Part shown: positions 11,677 through 22,566 of the stretch, piece by piece
Layout: each line of letters begins with the position of its first letter
Numbering within the stretch: the stretch's first letter is position 1
NCBI RefSeq assembly: GCF_003144195.1
Contig: NW_020290011.1
Location: forward strand, 299,283 to 363,282
Reading direction: 5' to 3'
DNA length: 64,000 nt
Source: Ceraceosorus guamensis
Lineage: Eukaryota; Basidiomycota; Exobasidiomycetes; Ceraceosorales; Ceraceosoraceae
Program-made: the position numbers and the translations under genes
The notes under the pieces: model-generated
Told to the model about the DNA's origin: nothing
The model's input: the letters and a program-made list of their open reading frames with translations, nothing else
The model's database searches: none

Positions 11677-14443
11677 ATGTCCCTGGCACGCATCAAGCGA
11701 TTCCCCAACATAGCGTTGCGGAATGTCTTGATCCTCTTCCAAAGACCTGCACAAACTCAAGCCGAGGATGAGAGCCGCGACGCTTCCCTCAAAGCACGCA
11801 ATCCGATCACAATCCTGGCATCGTTGACCTTTCAGCAATGGGGGTTCTACACAGTCGCTTGGGGAGGTTGGATCTTCGATTCCGTCAGTTCAGTGCCATT
11901 GTGCAGCAGCCGACACAAGGTGGTAGGATGATGGGAGAGGATTTCGCAACTTCATGAAGTAGGGCTTGAGCACTGAAGAAGCCTTCTTATGCGCTCAGTA
12001 CGACTTCAATGTTCTCGCGATACAAACCACCAAACTGTCAAGATATTATCATGTAGGTCACGTCTCGAGCATGACTCGTCGGCGCGAAGAACCCTGACTT
12101 TACCAATGTTCGATTGAAGGTGGACAAGACCCGCATCGCAGACGCGATCACTTTCACATTACTTTTCAGGCTCATCGGCGCCCTCATCTTTGGTAAGGGC
12201 TTCCTTCTGAAACGTGGCCATGCTGCGTCGGTATTTTGGGCTGAAGCCAAAGCGCAATCGGGTGTTGCGTATCGGCCAGGCATAGTCGGCGACTATTACG
12301 GGCGAAAATGGCCATTCGTGAGACCTGCTCGTCCGTAGGATTTTTCCTTCGACTATCCGCTCACTCGCCGAACGCGCTGCTCACAGGCCATCAACATGTG
12401 GCTCTTGGGCATCTTGCAAGTGAGCCATTTTGTGATTCGATCCGAAGGCATCAAGCATCCGCTGATGATGTAGCTCGACAGATCGCGACGGTCTATGCGG
12501 AATCTTACGGGACCTTTGTAGCAGTGCGAAGCTTGTTTGGGGTAGCTATGTGAGAGTGGCAACCGTCTACATTATCACAAGAGCGCGGCACCTGACCATC
12601 CTCGGTGGAACTTGCAGGGGCGGTGTCTTTGGCGGAGCTTGCGCTATGGCGCTGGAGAACATGCCAATCGAAGCCAGAGGCTTACTAGGTGGTGTCTTTC
12701 AAGAGGGCTATTCGGTCGGGTGCGTTCTTCCACACTCTCGTGAGGCTAAAATGCACGACACACGCGTCTATGACTTACAACAAAAGATTTCATATTGATA
12801 CGCACTTGTACGGCCAAGATACATCATTGCCGCCGTGGGAAACCTGATCGTGGGAGGGGCAACAAATTCGTGGAAGTCGCTCTTTTGGTTCGGTGAGTTG
12901 CCGACTTGACACATTGGCTGTTCAATGCCCTGCCATGCCGAGAGATTGTCTCATTCTAGCTATGCTCTCGCGCCGGTCCAGGTGCGGGTGGATCGTTCCT
13001 GTTTGGCACACTTCGCCTAGCGTTGCCCGAATCGCGACAATTCCTCGAAGCCAGGTCGGCAGGAAGAGGAGGCCAATCGACGCGCGACTTCGGGAAAGAC
13101 ACGGTGGCCATGCTCAAGGCACATTGGCCCGTCGCTATTTACTGCGGTGTGAGCAGCGCGATTTCCCATTTCGCGAGACAGCATCGTATACGCTCTGAAG
13201 TGATGTCTCGCGACTTCATACAGATCTTTATGACCATCGTCAATTTTTGGGGCCATACGTGTGCAGACTCGTACACCGTAAGTGTAGTTCCAAACTTGTC
13301 TAGCCCAGTACTGAGCTCTCTGAGTACTGAATGACCTCTTGTTGTTCGCAATAGACTTTCATGCTTGCAGGAAACCAGCTCAAGAATGGGCCTGCGTCCC
13401 GTGCATCAATCTGGATGAAGACTGGAGCCTTGTTTGGCGGAACAGTGATGGGTTACTGCTCGCAATGGCTGGGTAGAAGGCGCGCCATCGTGCTCTCGGC
13501 TCTTGTATGCGGCTTGATGATTCCTGCTTGGATCCTGCCGGACACCGTGGCAGGTCTCGTCGCCGGCGGATTTTTCCTTCAGTTCGTGAGTCCGTCAATC
13601 TTTGAAAAACAGCGCAAGCTCTTTCGGCGAGAAATGAATCAGGAAAACGTTTAAAGTCTTTCGCTTTGATTCATGTGAATCAAACCAGTTTCTTGGTGGC
13701 GCGGTCGGCATTGTGCCTGCCCATCTTCAAGAGCTATCGCCTCCTCAATTCCGCGCCGTCTTTGTGGTGAGTTAGCATGCTTGGCCTCTTGGCAAGAGTA
13801 ACGCTTGGGAGCGAACTGAGAATGATACATTCTCTCCAATGTGCGCATGCCTCAGGGCATGGCGTATCAGCTCGGTAATGCCATCGTCAGTCTTTCGTAC
13901 ATTCAGAGACACTTTACCATGGTGCATGACCCTGACGCTGTTGTTCCATTCACTTTAGGCTTCGCCCGCCACCCAGATCGTTAGCGATTTGGCCGAGCAC
14001 CACTTCAAGAGTACTGGCCCGGATGGGCGCTCAGTAGACGGGTGAGTTCCAGCGCATCCGCCATGCCCATGCTCCAGCTCCGAATCGAATCGCAGGCGCA
14101 CAACATCTTCCAGTCGATCTGATCGCCCATCATCGTCTTTCAATCTCTCCTCTTTCTACCTGCCATCCTGCAACTCGTTGCGCGCAGCTATGGACCAGTC
14201 ATGGGCGTAGCTACGGCAATCTTCGCAAGTCTGATGGTCCTATGGACCTCGATCGGTCCTGAAAATGCCGGTTCGCACTTTGAGCGTGCAAGGGTAGCAG
14301 GAGCCATTGGCGTGTCCAAGGAGCTCCCTTCTTACGAGAGCGACCCGTCCAACACGCCCGCAGTAGAGGCGCAACATGCGGACATTCTTATTCCTGTACA
14401 GCCAGCTGCTCAGGATGGCTCCGAAGGCTCAAGTCGAGAATGA
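11677..14443 (+). CDS. MFS transporter of the JEN/sialate-carboxylate:H+ symporter family
   Basis: Twelve-helix plasma-membrane symporter type known for lactate, pyruvate or dicarboxylates in fungi. At least nine exons. Exon 1 (11677-11883) ends in WGFYTVAWGGWIFDS; exon 2 (11999-12052) gives YDFNVLAI. Exon 3 from 12120 gives TLLFRLIGALIFG and then GDYYGRKWPF, the loop 2-3 MFS signature. Later exons give VAVRSLFGVAMG, ENMPIEARGLLGG, FQEGYSVGY and RLALPESRQFLEA. The TM7 motif region reads NFWGHTCADSYTT where the JEN consensus is N-x-x-[ST]-H-x-[ST]-Q-D-x-x-x-T: N, H, D and the last T are kept, but Q and both S/T positions are not. The second half has MGYCSQWLGRRRAIVLS and AHLQELSPPQFRAVF. The C-terminus is a hydrophilic tail. 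Start chosen at the ATG giving the usual MSxxRIKxF-type leader. Substrate unknown. Confidence 0.85.
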
Positions 14444-14694
14444 GATCGATTGCAAACCAGCCTTCTGGCAAGCTCGCACAGAGTTGCCCTTCAGATATAC
14501 ACGTGAGCGTTGTGAGCCACGACAACGACGTTCCTCGGGGCCAGAAGCATGTATTCGGAAGCATGACAGACCATGTAAAACGATCTTGAGAAGAATAGAC
14601 CATCTGCCAGACGAACGGAAGAGGAGGTGTATGGTTCGGAAGCGGGAGTCTGGAGAGCATTCGTACATCTGGCGTGACGGCATCACAAGCAAGC

Positions 14695-17600
14695 CTAGTG
14701 CAGTTTGGACGGGCCAGCTTTGCTACTACTAGGGGCATACCTACTCTGGCCAACTAATTCATTAGCCAATTTGCTGGAAGGTCTTTCCTTGCCCTGCATC
14801 GATCCGTTGCTCTGCGCTGGCAATTTTCTCTTCTTGCTCCGCTGCGCGTTGCTATCGTTGGGACTTCTCTGAATCCTAACGCCACTGCTCTTGATGCCCA
14901 TCATCCGATTATACCTATCGATTTCTTCCTGTCCCAGCAGATCGTTCCTATTCCACGTTCCCGAGCTAGTTCGCGGTCTCCTGATCCTTTCCAGCTTCGT
15001 AGCTTCCTTCGCAGGCGTAGCTCCCGTATCCGTCTCGAACCAATTCTCCAGGGGCACGCTAGCCTTTGGTATACCAAACAATCCATCCGGATCCACATTA
15101 GCCTGAGCTCTGAGCGCTTCTTCCAAAGCTGCTCTCTCCCAAGGTTTCTCTCCCGCCCTCTTTTCTTGCACATCCTCATCCTCCGACTGGGAGTATGCCG
15201 AATCGGGATCGGACAGCGATTGACCCGCTTCTTCCTCTTCGTCCTCTTCCTCCTCCTCTTCTTCAGCTCCGGCCTCATCAGCAGACGATACGGCTTCTTC
15301 CCAAGCTCCAGACTCGTCCGAAACCTCGGGCGTCGCATTTTTCGCCATCGAAACGTGTTGAGCTGCTATGCTTTCCATCTTCGAGCTCGTAGCAGAACCA
15401 CTCGCAGGGGGTCTCACGCCCTTGGCTTGCTGAAACACGTTGCCGTTCGGCTTGACAGAAGTCGAACTAGCATTCACAGCGATCCAATTTGCTCCGGCGT
15501 TCTTATTGACGCTCTGCGAAGAGTTGGATGTCGTCGGTCCGCCAAATCGGATAGATTGAGCAGAAGCATTGAAGCCGCTCGGTGGTCGAACGGCGAGGGA
15601 AGAGCCAGGTCTAGCAGGTTGCGCCTGCACGTTGGCTGGTCGATTGGCCTTGATGCCGTGCGTACTAGGCGCAGGTCTGACAATATTGCTAGGCGCTTTC
15701 ACCTTGGCAGCAGCAGCAGCAGCATTGGCTCTTTCCTTCTCCCGTTCCACAAGAGCAGCTTTCCTCCTCTCCTCGACCTGTTTCTTTTTCAGGTCATCTT
15801 CCTTCTTGGATGCTGCGGCGGCAGCGGCAGCAGCAGCAGCTGCTGGCGCCTTGCCCTTGCCCGTCGGTCCATTCTGAGAAGAGACAGATGCATTCAGAGC
15901 GTTGCTTGGCGCACCAGGTGCAGCCCCGCTGACATTCGAGTCGGTTCGTGTCCTCGGCGGCGTTGCAGCGCCAGCAGCCTTGTTGGCCATAGCCAGAACA
16001 GAGCCGGGTCTCGCTGGTACAAAAGCGCCACCGTTTGAAGCCGCAGGAGCGGAGGCTGGAGTATGCGCGTTAGTAGGATGCGCACCTGCGGAGGACGTTG
16101 CATTTTGAGCGTTGAGTCCAACAAACCCTTTGACCTTGTCGAAAAAGTTCCATCCTTGTCTGATCTCGTTCGGATCGCGCCCAGTCGAAGGTCCACTCGT
16201 CGAGGGCTGCGCAGCACTGGATGTAGAAGCAGACGCTGGCGTTGCGCGATTTTTGGATGTCGCGCTGGCGGCCGTGCCGGGCTTGGCCATGCTCTTGCCC
16301 ATGAGATTGACGCTGACCTTTGGCATCTGCGAAATAGGTTTAGGCGGAGGCTGGGTGTTGGACGGTACTCTGACCTGCTCTCGAGCGCCGGCTTGAGGTA
16401 CAGTGCTTTCCTTTTTCTGCATTAGAGGAGCCTTGGCAACCGATACTTGTGCTTGTGCCGGCTGAGTCGACGCAGGGTTGATGTTTTTGAGCTGCTCATC
16501 TGCCGTTCTGCCAGCCGAGCCGAGCTCTCCAAGCGTCATGTCAGCATCTTTAGTGTTCACGGCCAGAGTAGCCTGCTTGCCAGCACCTATGCCCGACTCT
16601 TTGTCCAGCTCCTCTTCATCATACGCAGACATCACTTCGTCTTCCAGCCCCTTCTCGTCCTCTTTTCGGAGCGGGCGACCTTGCAGCGTGAGTACCGGAG
16701 AGGCGCTCGGTGTAGTCGATGCGGCTGCAGGTTTCGAGCTCGTGATAGGAGCAGTAGGAGCATCCTTCGCCGCATCGTTGTGCGAGGCAATCTGAGAGCG
16801 TTGATGCTCAAAGGTCTTGCTGTGAGCAATGTTGCCGAGACCGACTGCGGTCATGCTCCGAGGATTGGCTGCAGATATGGCTGTACTAGCAGCATGAGCT
16901 GACTTCGTCGTAGAGGAAGGCATGAAGGCGCTGGACGATGCAGAAGGAAGTGCAGCATGCACATTCATATCGCTAGCTCTTTTAACTTTTTCTAGCCTGC
17001 TCAGCACGGACGTCGGCGCTCTGTGACTTGCAGCTTGTTGCTGCGCCTGCAGCTGTTGGCCGTTGACGCTACTTGCCGGCTTGCTGGACTTGGGCGGCGC
17101 GACTACATTCTTGGACAAGACGCTGGTCGCGTTCATTTTGGTGTTCGCCATCATCTCTTCGTCGCTGCCGTCCTCCTCTTCCTTCTCCTGGCGTGCCTGG
17201 TTGTCATCCTTCCTCACGCTTCTGAACAGACTGCTCCGGAATATAGAGGTGGCAGGAGCTGCAGGGGTCGTAGCATTCTGCGACTGAGCAGCGCCGAGGA
17301 TGGTCTGATCCTTCTCCTTGTCTGTCGACGCCGTCCCGACCGCAGCGATGGATTTCTTTGGTCCGACGTTATCACCCAGCGTTCTCTTTGGCGCTTTCGG
17401 TCTAGACACCGGATCGGCACGCGATTGAATTTGCCCACGAGTTTCCGAGATCGTTTGGGCTGCAACATCAACTTCCTTGGCGTGTGCAGTGGACCACGCC
17501 TCTTCATCCGCCTCTCCATCCTCCGTGTATGCGGTCCCATCGTCAGCCAGACTGATGTGCAGACTATCCTCCGCCTCCGCAGCTGCTGCAAGTGTGCGTC

Positions 17601-18800
17601 CAGAGTTGGAGCGTGGCAGCGCGTCGGGAGGAGGCGTGGAAGCCTCTGGATGTTCGCCGTCTTGCATCTCTACATCCTCGTCCGCACGGCTCATCGATAC
17701 ATCCCTCGAGATGGACGCATGGCGCATGTCCTCCTTTCGAGGTTGGATCTCAACAATCGGATCTGTAGCGGCTTGCGACGTCGACGGTGGTGCCTCATCT
17801 TCTGCTTCCATGGCAGCCTTTGTCGCGCGAGTGCTCCTCTTGAGCGGTGCAGTTGATGCCTCTGCATCTCGTTGTTGCAGCTTGTGTTCCTTCTTGGTTG
17901 CTTTGCTTCTCTTGCTCGGCTGCTTTTCTGTGGGCGCCTTGGATGTCGGATCAAGCTCGTGGTCCGACAGCTCGGCCTCATCAGACGACCGTTTCTTCCT
18001 CGAGCTGCTGGTGGACTTGGCAGACGGTGCCGCGCCTGAAGACGCGCTACTTGCGGCTACGGGGTCAGAGGAAGCAGGTATTGAAGGCTGTTTTGACTCC
18101 TGGTGAGCCTTCTTGGACTTGCTCTGTTGAGACACTGCGCGAGGCTTCTTCTCGCCCCTGCCGCTCTGAAAAGGATTTGGCAGTTTTGGCTGAGCAGACT
18201 TGTCCGATCTGCTGCGTGTGGTAGGCAAAGCAGCCTTCTTGGGCGACGCGACGAGCTGCTCTTCTTGCTCGTCTGCTTCAACATCTCCAGCAGCGTGGTG
18301 CATGTTGGGCCGCGTCGCATGTCGAGGCGTGTTCTCCTTGTCTTCACCAAACGCTCCACTCCTGAGCAGCGATGCGGATCCGCGCACAGGAGAGCTCACA
18401 CCGCTCTCACCCGTCGAGCTGGAAGAGAATGGGAAGCGAAAGGAGCTGACGGAAGCTTTCTTCTTTGGCGACTTGAGCATTTCGCCCGCCAATGCCAACG
18501 CAGCAGTCTGAGCCCTCAGAGACTGACTCGAGCTCTTCTTCGTCTTGTTCTTGGCATGCTCGTTTCTGTGGCAGATGGAGCAACCGAGAGACCAGATCAA
18601 AAGCTGACACGCATACAGCACGGGATACGTTCTCACTAGCCCACTCACTTGTACTGCTCAAACACGTCTCTGGCATGCTCGACCATCAACTCGGCCCATC
18701 CAAATCCATTCTCTAGACTCTTGTCGAAAGAGTGCAGATCGCAAGTTGATCGCAGCTCGTTGATGTGCTGCAACAATCTGCTCTCTGTCGATGCGTCCAT
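14695..18800 (-). CDS. INCENP/Sli15-like chromosomal passenger complex scaffold
   Basis: Two exons, 18649-18800 and 14695-18565, give 1340 residues. INCENP anchors and activates Aurora B at centromeres and the spindle midzone. The short exon encodes a helical N-terminus (ENGFGWAELMVEHARDVF), the region that in INCENP binds survivin/borealin. The middle is disordered, Ser/Ala/Lys-rich, with runs of alanine near 15700 and 15815-15840 and a charged KKKQVEERRKAALVEREKE stretch resembling the single-helix region. The C-terminus has an IN-box: KPWERAALEEALRAQ, then DPDGLFG and VPLENWF (about residues 1188-1220). It is followed by RTSSGTW (about 1247), matching the TSS site that Aurora B phosphorylates. 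Assignment rests on the IN-box/TSS arrangement, since the rest is not conserved. The gene converges on the transporter with a 250-nt gap. Confidence 0.85.
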
Positions 18801-19589
18801 CTTCGTCGTCGAATGCTCGTGGGAAAGTCCGGTCTTGACGCTACGTTGTGTCCTCTACCAGCGCACGTGAAGCTTGGCGCGTGGATGATGGCTCAGAGTG
18901 TGTCGGTACTGTGTGCCGGCGCTTCGGAGGATGGAGATGACGCAAGCCAAGTCAAGGTGACATTCATCAAAACGAGCTCGACTGGCAAAGACCGTGAGTG
19001 TCAGTGGTAAGTTGTGAGCAAGGAAAGCCGTGCCGCAACAGCAGAGCCCACCTGAGATGCGGATGTGCTGGTGGTAAATGAAACTCTGGTAGTCTGACCA
19101 TAGCTGGTGACTGCATGGCGCTGCAGCAACCGCAACCAACGCAAGCATGCGAGCGAAGCACGCGTCGCGCGCACGCCGGAACACGAGCGGCAGGTGTTGG
19201 GTCATCCACCATCGACGCGCAGCAACACGTGATGCTGCTCAGCGGTCACGTGAGCTCATTTCTACATGCAAAAGCGGCTGTGCTACCCTCGCGGTGGGTT
19301 TTCTCGACTCGCTTGCCTGGCCCCGGGAATACTTCCTTGCTTCCATCACCATGTTGCTCGTACGCATACGATGAAGAGGCTCAACGAACGAATTTCGAGT
19401 CAGTAATCAAGCTTGGCGGTGTGTGGGCAAAATTTCTGAGCAGCTAGTCGAGACAAGAAGAGCTGCGGGCTATCTGGAATTTCACAGAGCCGCTTACGAA
19501 GCAGTGGAGCGACCATCTGGCCCAGGCATCATCCCGTGGGAACATGTAGCTCCGTCTTTTCTTCAAGCGCACATCGGCTACGCCACATC
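18801..19589. other. Divergent promoter region between INCENP and the Myb factor
   Basis: About 790 nt with no supported gene. Two CACGTG cores lie close together (near 19229 and 19245). Short open frames here lack motifs. Confidence 0.5.
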
Positions 19590-22041
19590 ATGTCTCGCTG
19601 GATCGGTCCGTCAAGCCGGGGCGAGGCAAATGTAGCTACGTGGTTCAGTCAACCTACGCCGGCTCAAAGCGACGCTTCAACGTCCGAGGCGTACGTGTCG
19701 GGCGCCTCTTCATCCGCTCCATCGCAGGATGCGACCTCGACTTCGGAAGCGGAAAAGGTGCCCAATTTGTCTCCTGCTGCACTTCAAGAGCTGAACACGC
19801 TTCGGCGTGCCGGCCACGTGTATCAAGACGCGCTGCGAAGGAACAAAGACGTGCAAGATTTGCTCAATAGAGCTCTTGTAGCTTCTGATTTGGACATTAA
19901 AGAACTGCAAGATCTCGAGGTGGGTCGTCAAACTATACCAGCCAAGTGATCTGACCGAGTGACTACGAGCTGATGGAGGTGTTGCGTGGTATGTATGCGT
20001 CTCTTTGCAGACATCGCTTGACTTTGCTACAAATCTTGCGGAAGAGGGCACAAAGAAGAGGGTCGTCGAGCAATCAAATCCTCCGCTCTTGCCCCTATTC
20101 GACGAGCTTGACGCCGAGGTGAGTGCAGATGCATCGTTGTGAACAACAGGCCTTACTCAGCCATGCCATGGTAAGTCAGTGAGATGCTCACGCCTTTTCC
20201 TTTTGACCCAGATACCGCTTCTGCGGAAGGACTGTCAGGATCAGATGGATCTTCGAGATTTCGTCCTGTCGAACCCATGTGAGCTATTTCGAAAGCGCGC
20301 GAGGCATGCATGCACCTCAGACTGACGCACCTTCTTGCATGGCAGGGTCAGAGGCGGAGTCTTTGAGATTGAAAGAGGTGACGCTAAAGGAATGTCAGCG
20401 CGCCACGTCTAGAGTTCTGCTGTCCCGATATAGAGACAGGGTGTGGTCTCAAGTCTCTTCCAAAAGTGCATCCGACGTGGTACAAGTCTCTTTACCCGCC
20501 TGGGCTCGCACGCACAAGACCTTTCTCAATACTGGCCGATCTGGGCTACGTGAGGACGTGGAGACGGATGAAGAGGAGGACGACGGATTTGATTGGGAGC
20601 ATGTCTCCAACCAGATGGGCTTGGCCAAGACGCCAGAAGAATGCAGGACTAGATGGATCATGAACGACAGACCCGGAATAAGCTCCGATCCTTGGAAAGA
20701 TGAAGAGGTGATGCGCTTAATTGGGATTGTGCAAAGGCTGCAGGGAGCGGAGGAGGACTGGGACTGGGAACAAGTGGCTAAGGAGCTGGGAGTGAGTGTG
20801 CAGGTGCCATGAGCTGAGTCGCCCTACCAGCGCCCATCGTGAAGCTGATCTTTCGCTGCGCTCGCCCCTATACACCAGACCAATAGGTTAGGCTCGGAAT
20901 GTCTCATGACGTATGCCTGCAACGACGCTAATCCCGCGAATGACAGCCTCGACTACACCAAGGAAGAAGACCTCAGGATCCTTCAGCAAGCTCAAATTTG
21001 GAGCGAGTCGTCCTCTCTCGGTGAGCTTGTCTTGGCCGTGTTTCCTATTCCTTTCTAAGGTGGATTCATCGGCTGATCGAGCCCTTTGCGTCTTGGCGGG
21101 TCCTGGCTCCAGTGGCAGAAAGATCTTGTCCGCACAGATTACCTGTCAATTTGTCCCTGCACTACGCTCATAAGCTGCGAGCGGCCGCAAAGGAGACCTT
21201 ACCCGTAAGGTGGGAGGACGGGAGCAGACACGAAATAGTTCTTCAATGCGTCAAAGTCCAACTAGAAGCGTACAACTCTACGGTCAAAGGCTCTAACGAT
21301 CTGCTCGGGTTATCAATTCCAGCGGCAGCTGTCGAGAACCTGACCGGCAATCGCGCGATCCGTCAGCGGATCAGGAATCACTATGCCGCCTTGGCTGAAA
21401 AGCTCAACTGGCACGAGGTGGCTAGACAGGTGGACGGCATGAGTTGGAAAAGGTGCAAGAGGCATTGGATCGCCCATTTCGTCGAAGTGGGCATCACGCA
21501 GATGTGTCAGGACGTGGAAGCCCAAGGGGACGTGTATGGGCCGCAGCGCGAGGCGAAGAGGAAGAGAGAGGAGGGGCAAGACGACGCTCCAACCCCTGGA
21601 ATGGAGGGGCGACCGGAGGTGGAACCTTCGGTTCCAGTCCTCCAAACGGACAGACCTTGGGCCCCTCAAGTACGTATGCGCATCCTCAACCCGCTTTGGC
21701 AGCACGCGCGAAGAAAAGCTCAGACCTGACCTTGAGCACCTCTTCTTTGTCTTACGACGATCGCGACGCAGGAAGACGCAATGATACACAAGTACAGACC
21801 AGGCAAGCGGTCCAATGCCGCAATCGCGAAGATGATGCGGACAGGTCGGAGCGGGGCCGAAGTGAGTCTTGCTACTTCTTGTTTCTTGGTTCACATGGCG
21901 TCATTTGCACCCTCTTCTCACCGGCATAGCTTCTCCTGGATCGTGCAATAGGTGGCGGCGAGGTGGGAAGTACTCAAAGCTCGGGCGCGCGATGCAAGTG
22001 CAAGACAGCTGGAGAGCGCCCCGAGTGATCAAACAAGCTAG
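19590..22041 (+). CDS. Multi-Myb-repeat DNA-binding protein, SNAPC4-like
   Basis: Several Myb/SANT units resemble the largest subunit of the snRNA-activating complex, which binds the proximal sequence element of snRNA promoters. Exon 1 (from the ATG at 19590) encodes a Ser/Thr-rich leader and a helical segment ending in IKELQDLE. Small exons follow (SLDFATNLAEEG; IPLLRKDCQDQMDLRDF). Then come FDWEHVSNQM with ECRTRWIMNDRPGI, and DPWKDEEVMRLIGIV with DWDWEQVAKELG, a tandem Myb pair. Next are LDYTKEEDLRILQQA, WHEVARQVDGMSWKRCKRHW, and a last unit with EDAMIHKYRPGKRS joined by an intron at 21905-21951 to VAARWEVLKARARD and the stop at 22039-22041. SNAPC4 identity is inferred from repeat order and the R-x-x-x-ECL-x-x-YA spacing; another Myb activator remains possible. 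Confidence 0.7.
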
Positions 22042-22566
22042 GTAGGAGTGACCGCGAACCGCAATTTCTCAGCTATTCCCTCTGCTCCAAATGCTAGGCC
22101 TGCCGGTATGCCGCATGCTTTGCAGGCTTGACCAACGCAGGCCAAGTCGATTGCGCCCTTGAGCAGAGCTCAAGAAGAGAACAAGGCCCGCAAGTGACAT
22201 TGCAAACGATCTGGGATGGCGACTGCAGAGGATCTCGACGATGGGTAAACAAGACTCCTCTTGCATTCAGGGTTGCGCCACACCACGTCGGGCTGCTCCA
22301 CCGCCTACTTCAGTAGATTCTCCGGAGTCTCGGAAACACGCCAGTCGCGCCGAGTGCAAGTGGTGTTCTGTATGTCATTTGAGGTGCAACGCATTGACAT
22401 CAGATTGAGCGAGTGCACCGTAGCGGAAGGAAACAGCTGGATCAAAGCAGCACGAGCATTGGGCTTTCTGGAGCAACAGGAGAGGATATAATGGGAGGCA
22501 AATGGAAGAGAGAGAAGGAAGAAAGAACAGCTTCAAGAAAGATTTGACATGCGAGCTCGGCCGCGC
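22042..22566. other. Convergent intergenic region
   Basis: About 525 nt between the Myb-gene stop and the PhoD stop. No coding frame with any recognised motif; presumed 3' UTRs of both genes. Confidence 0.5.

Noticed and set aside
15166-16038. 290-codon plus-strand open frame inside the INCENP region
   Set aside because: It is antisense to the long INCENP exon, is Arg/Ser/Leu-rich in the way expected from reverse-reading Ser/Ala/Lys codons, and has no motifs or promoter.
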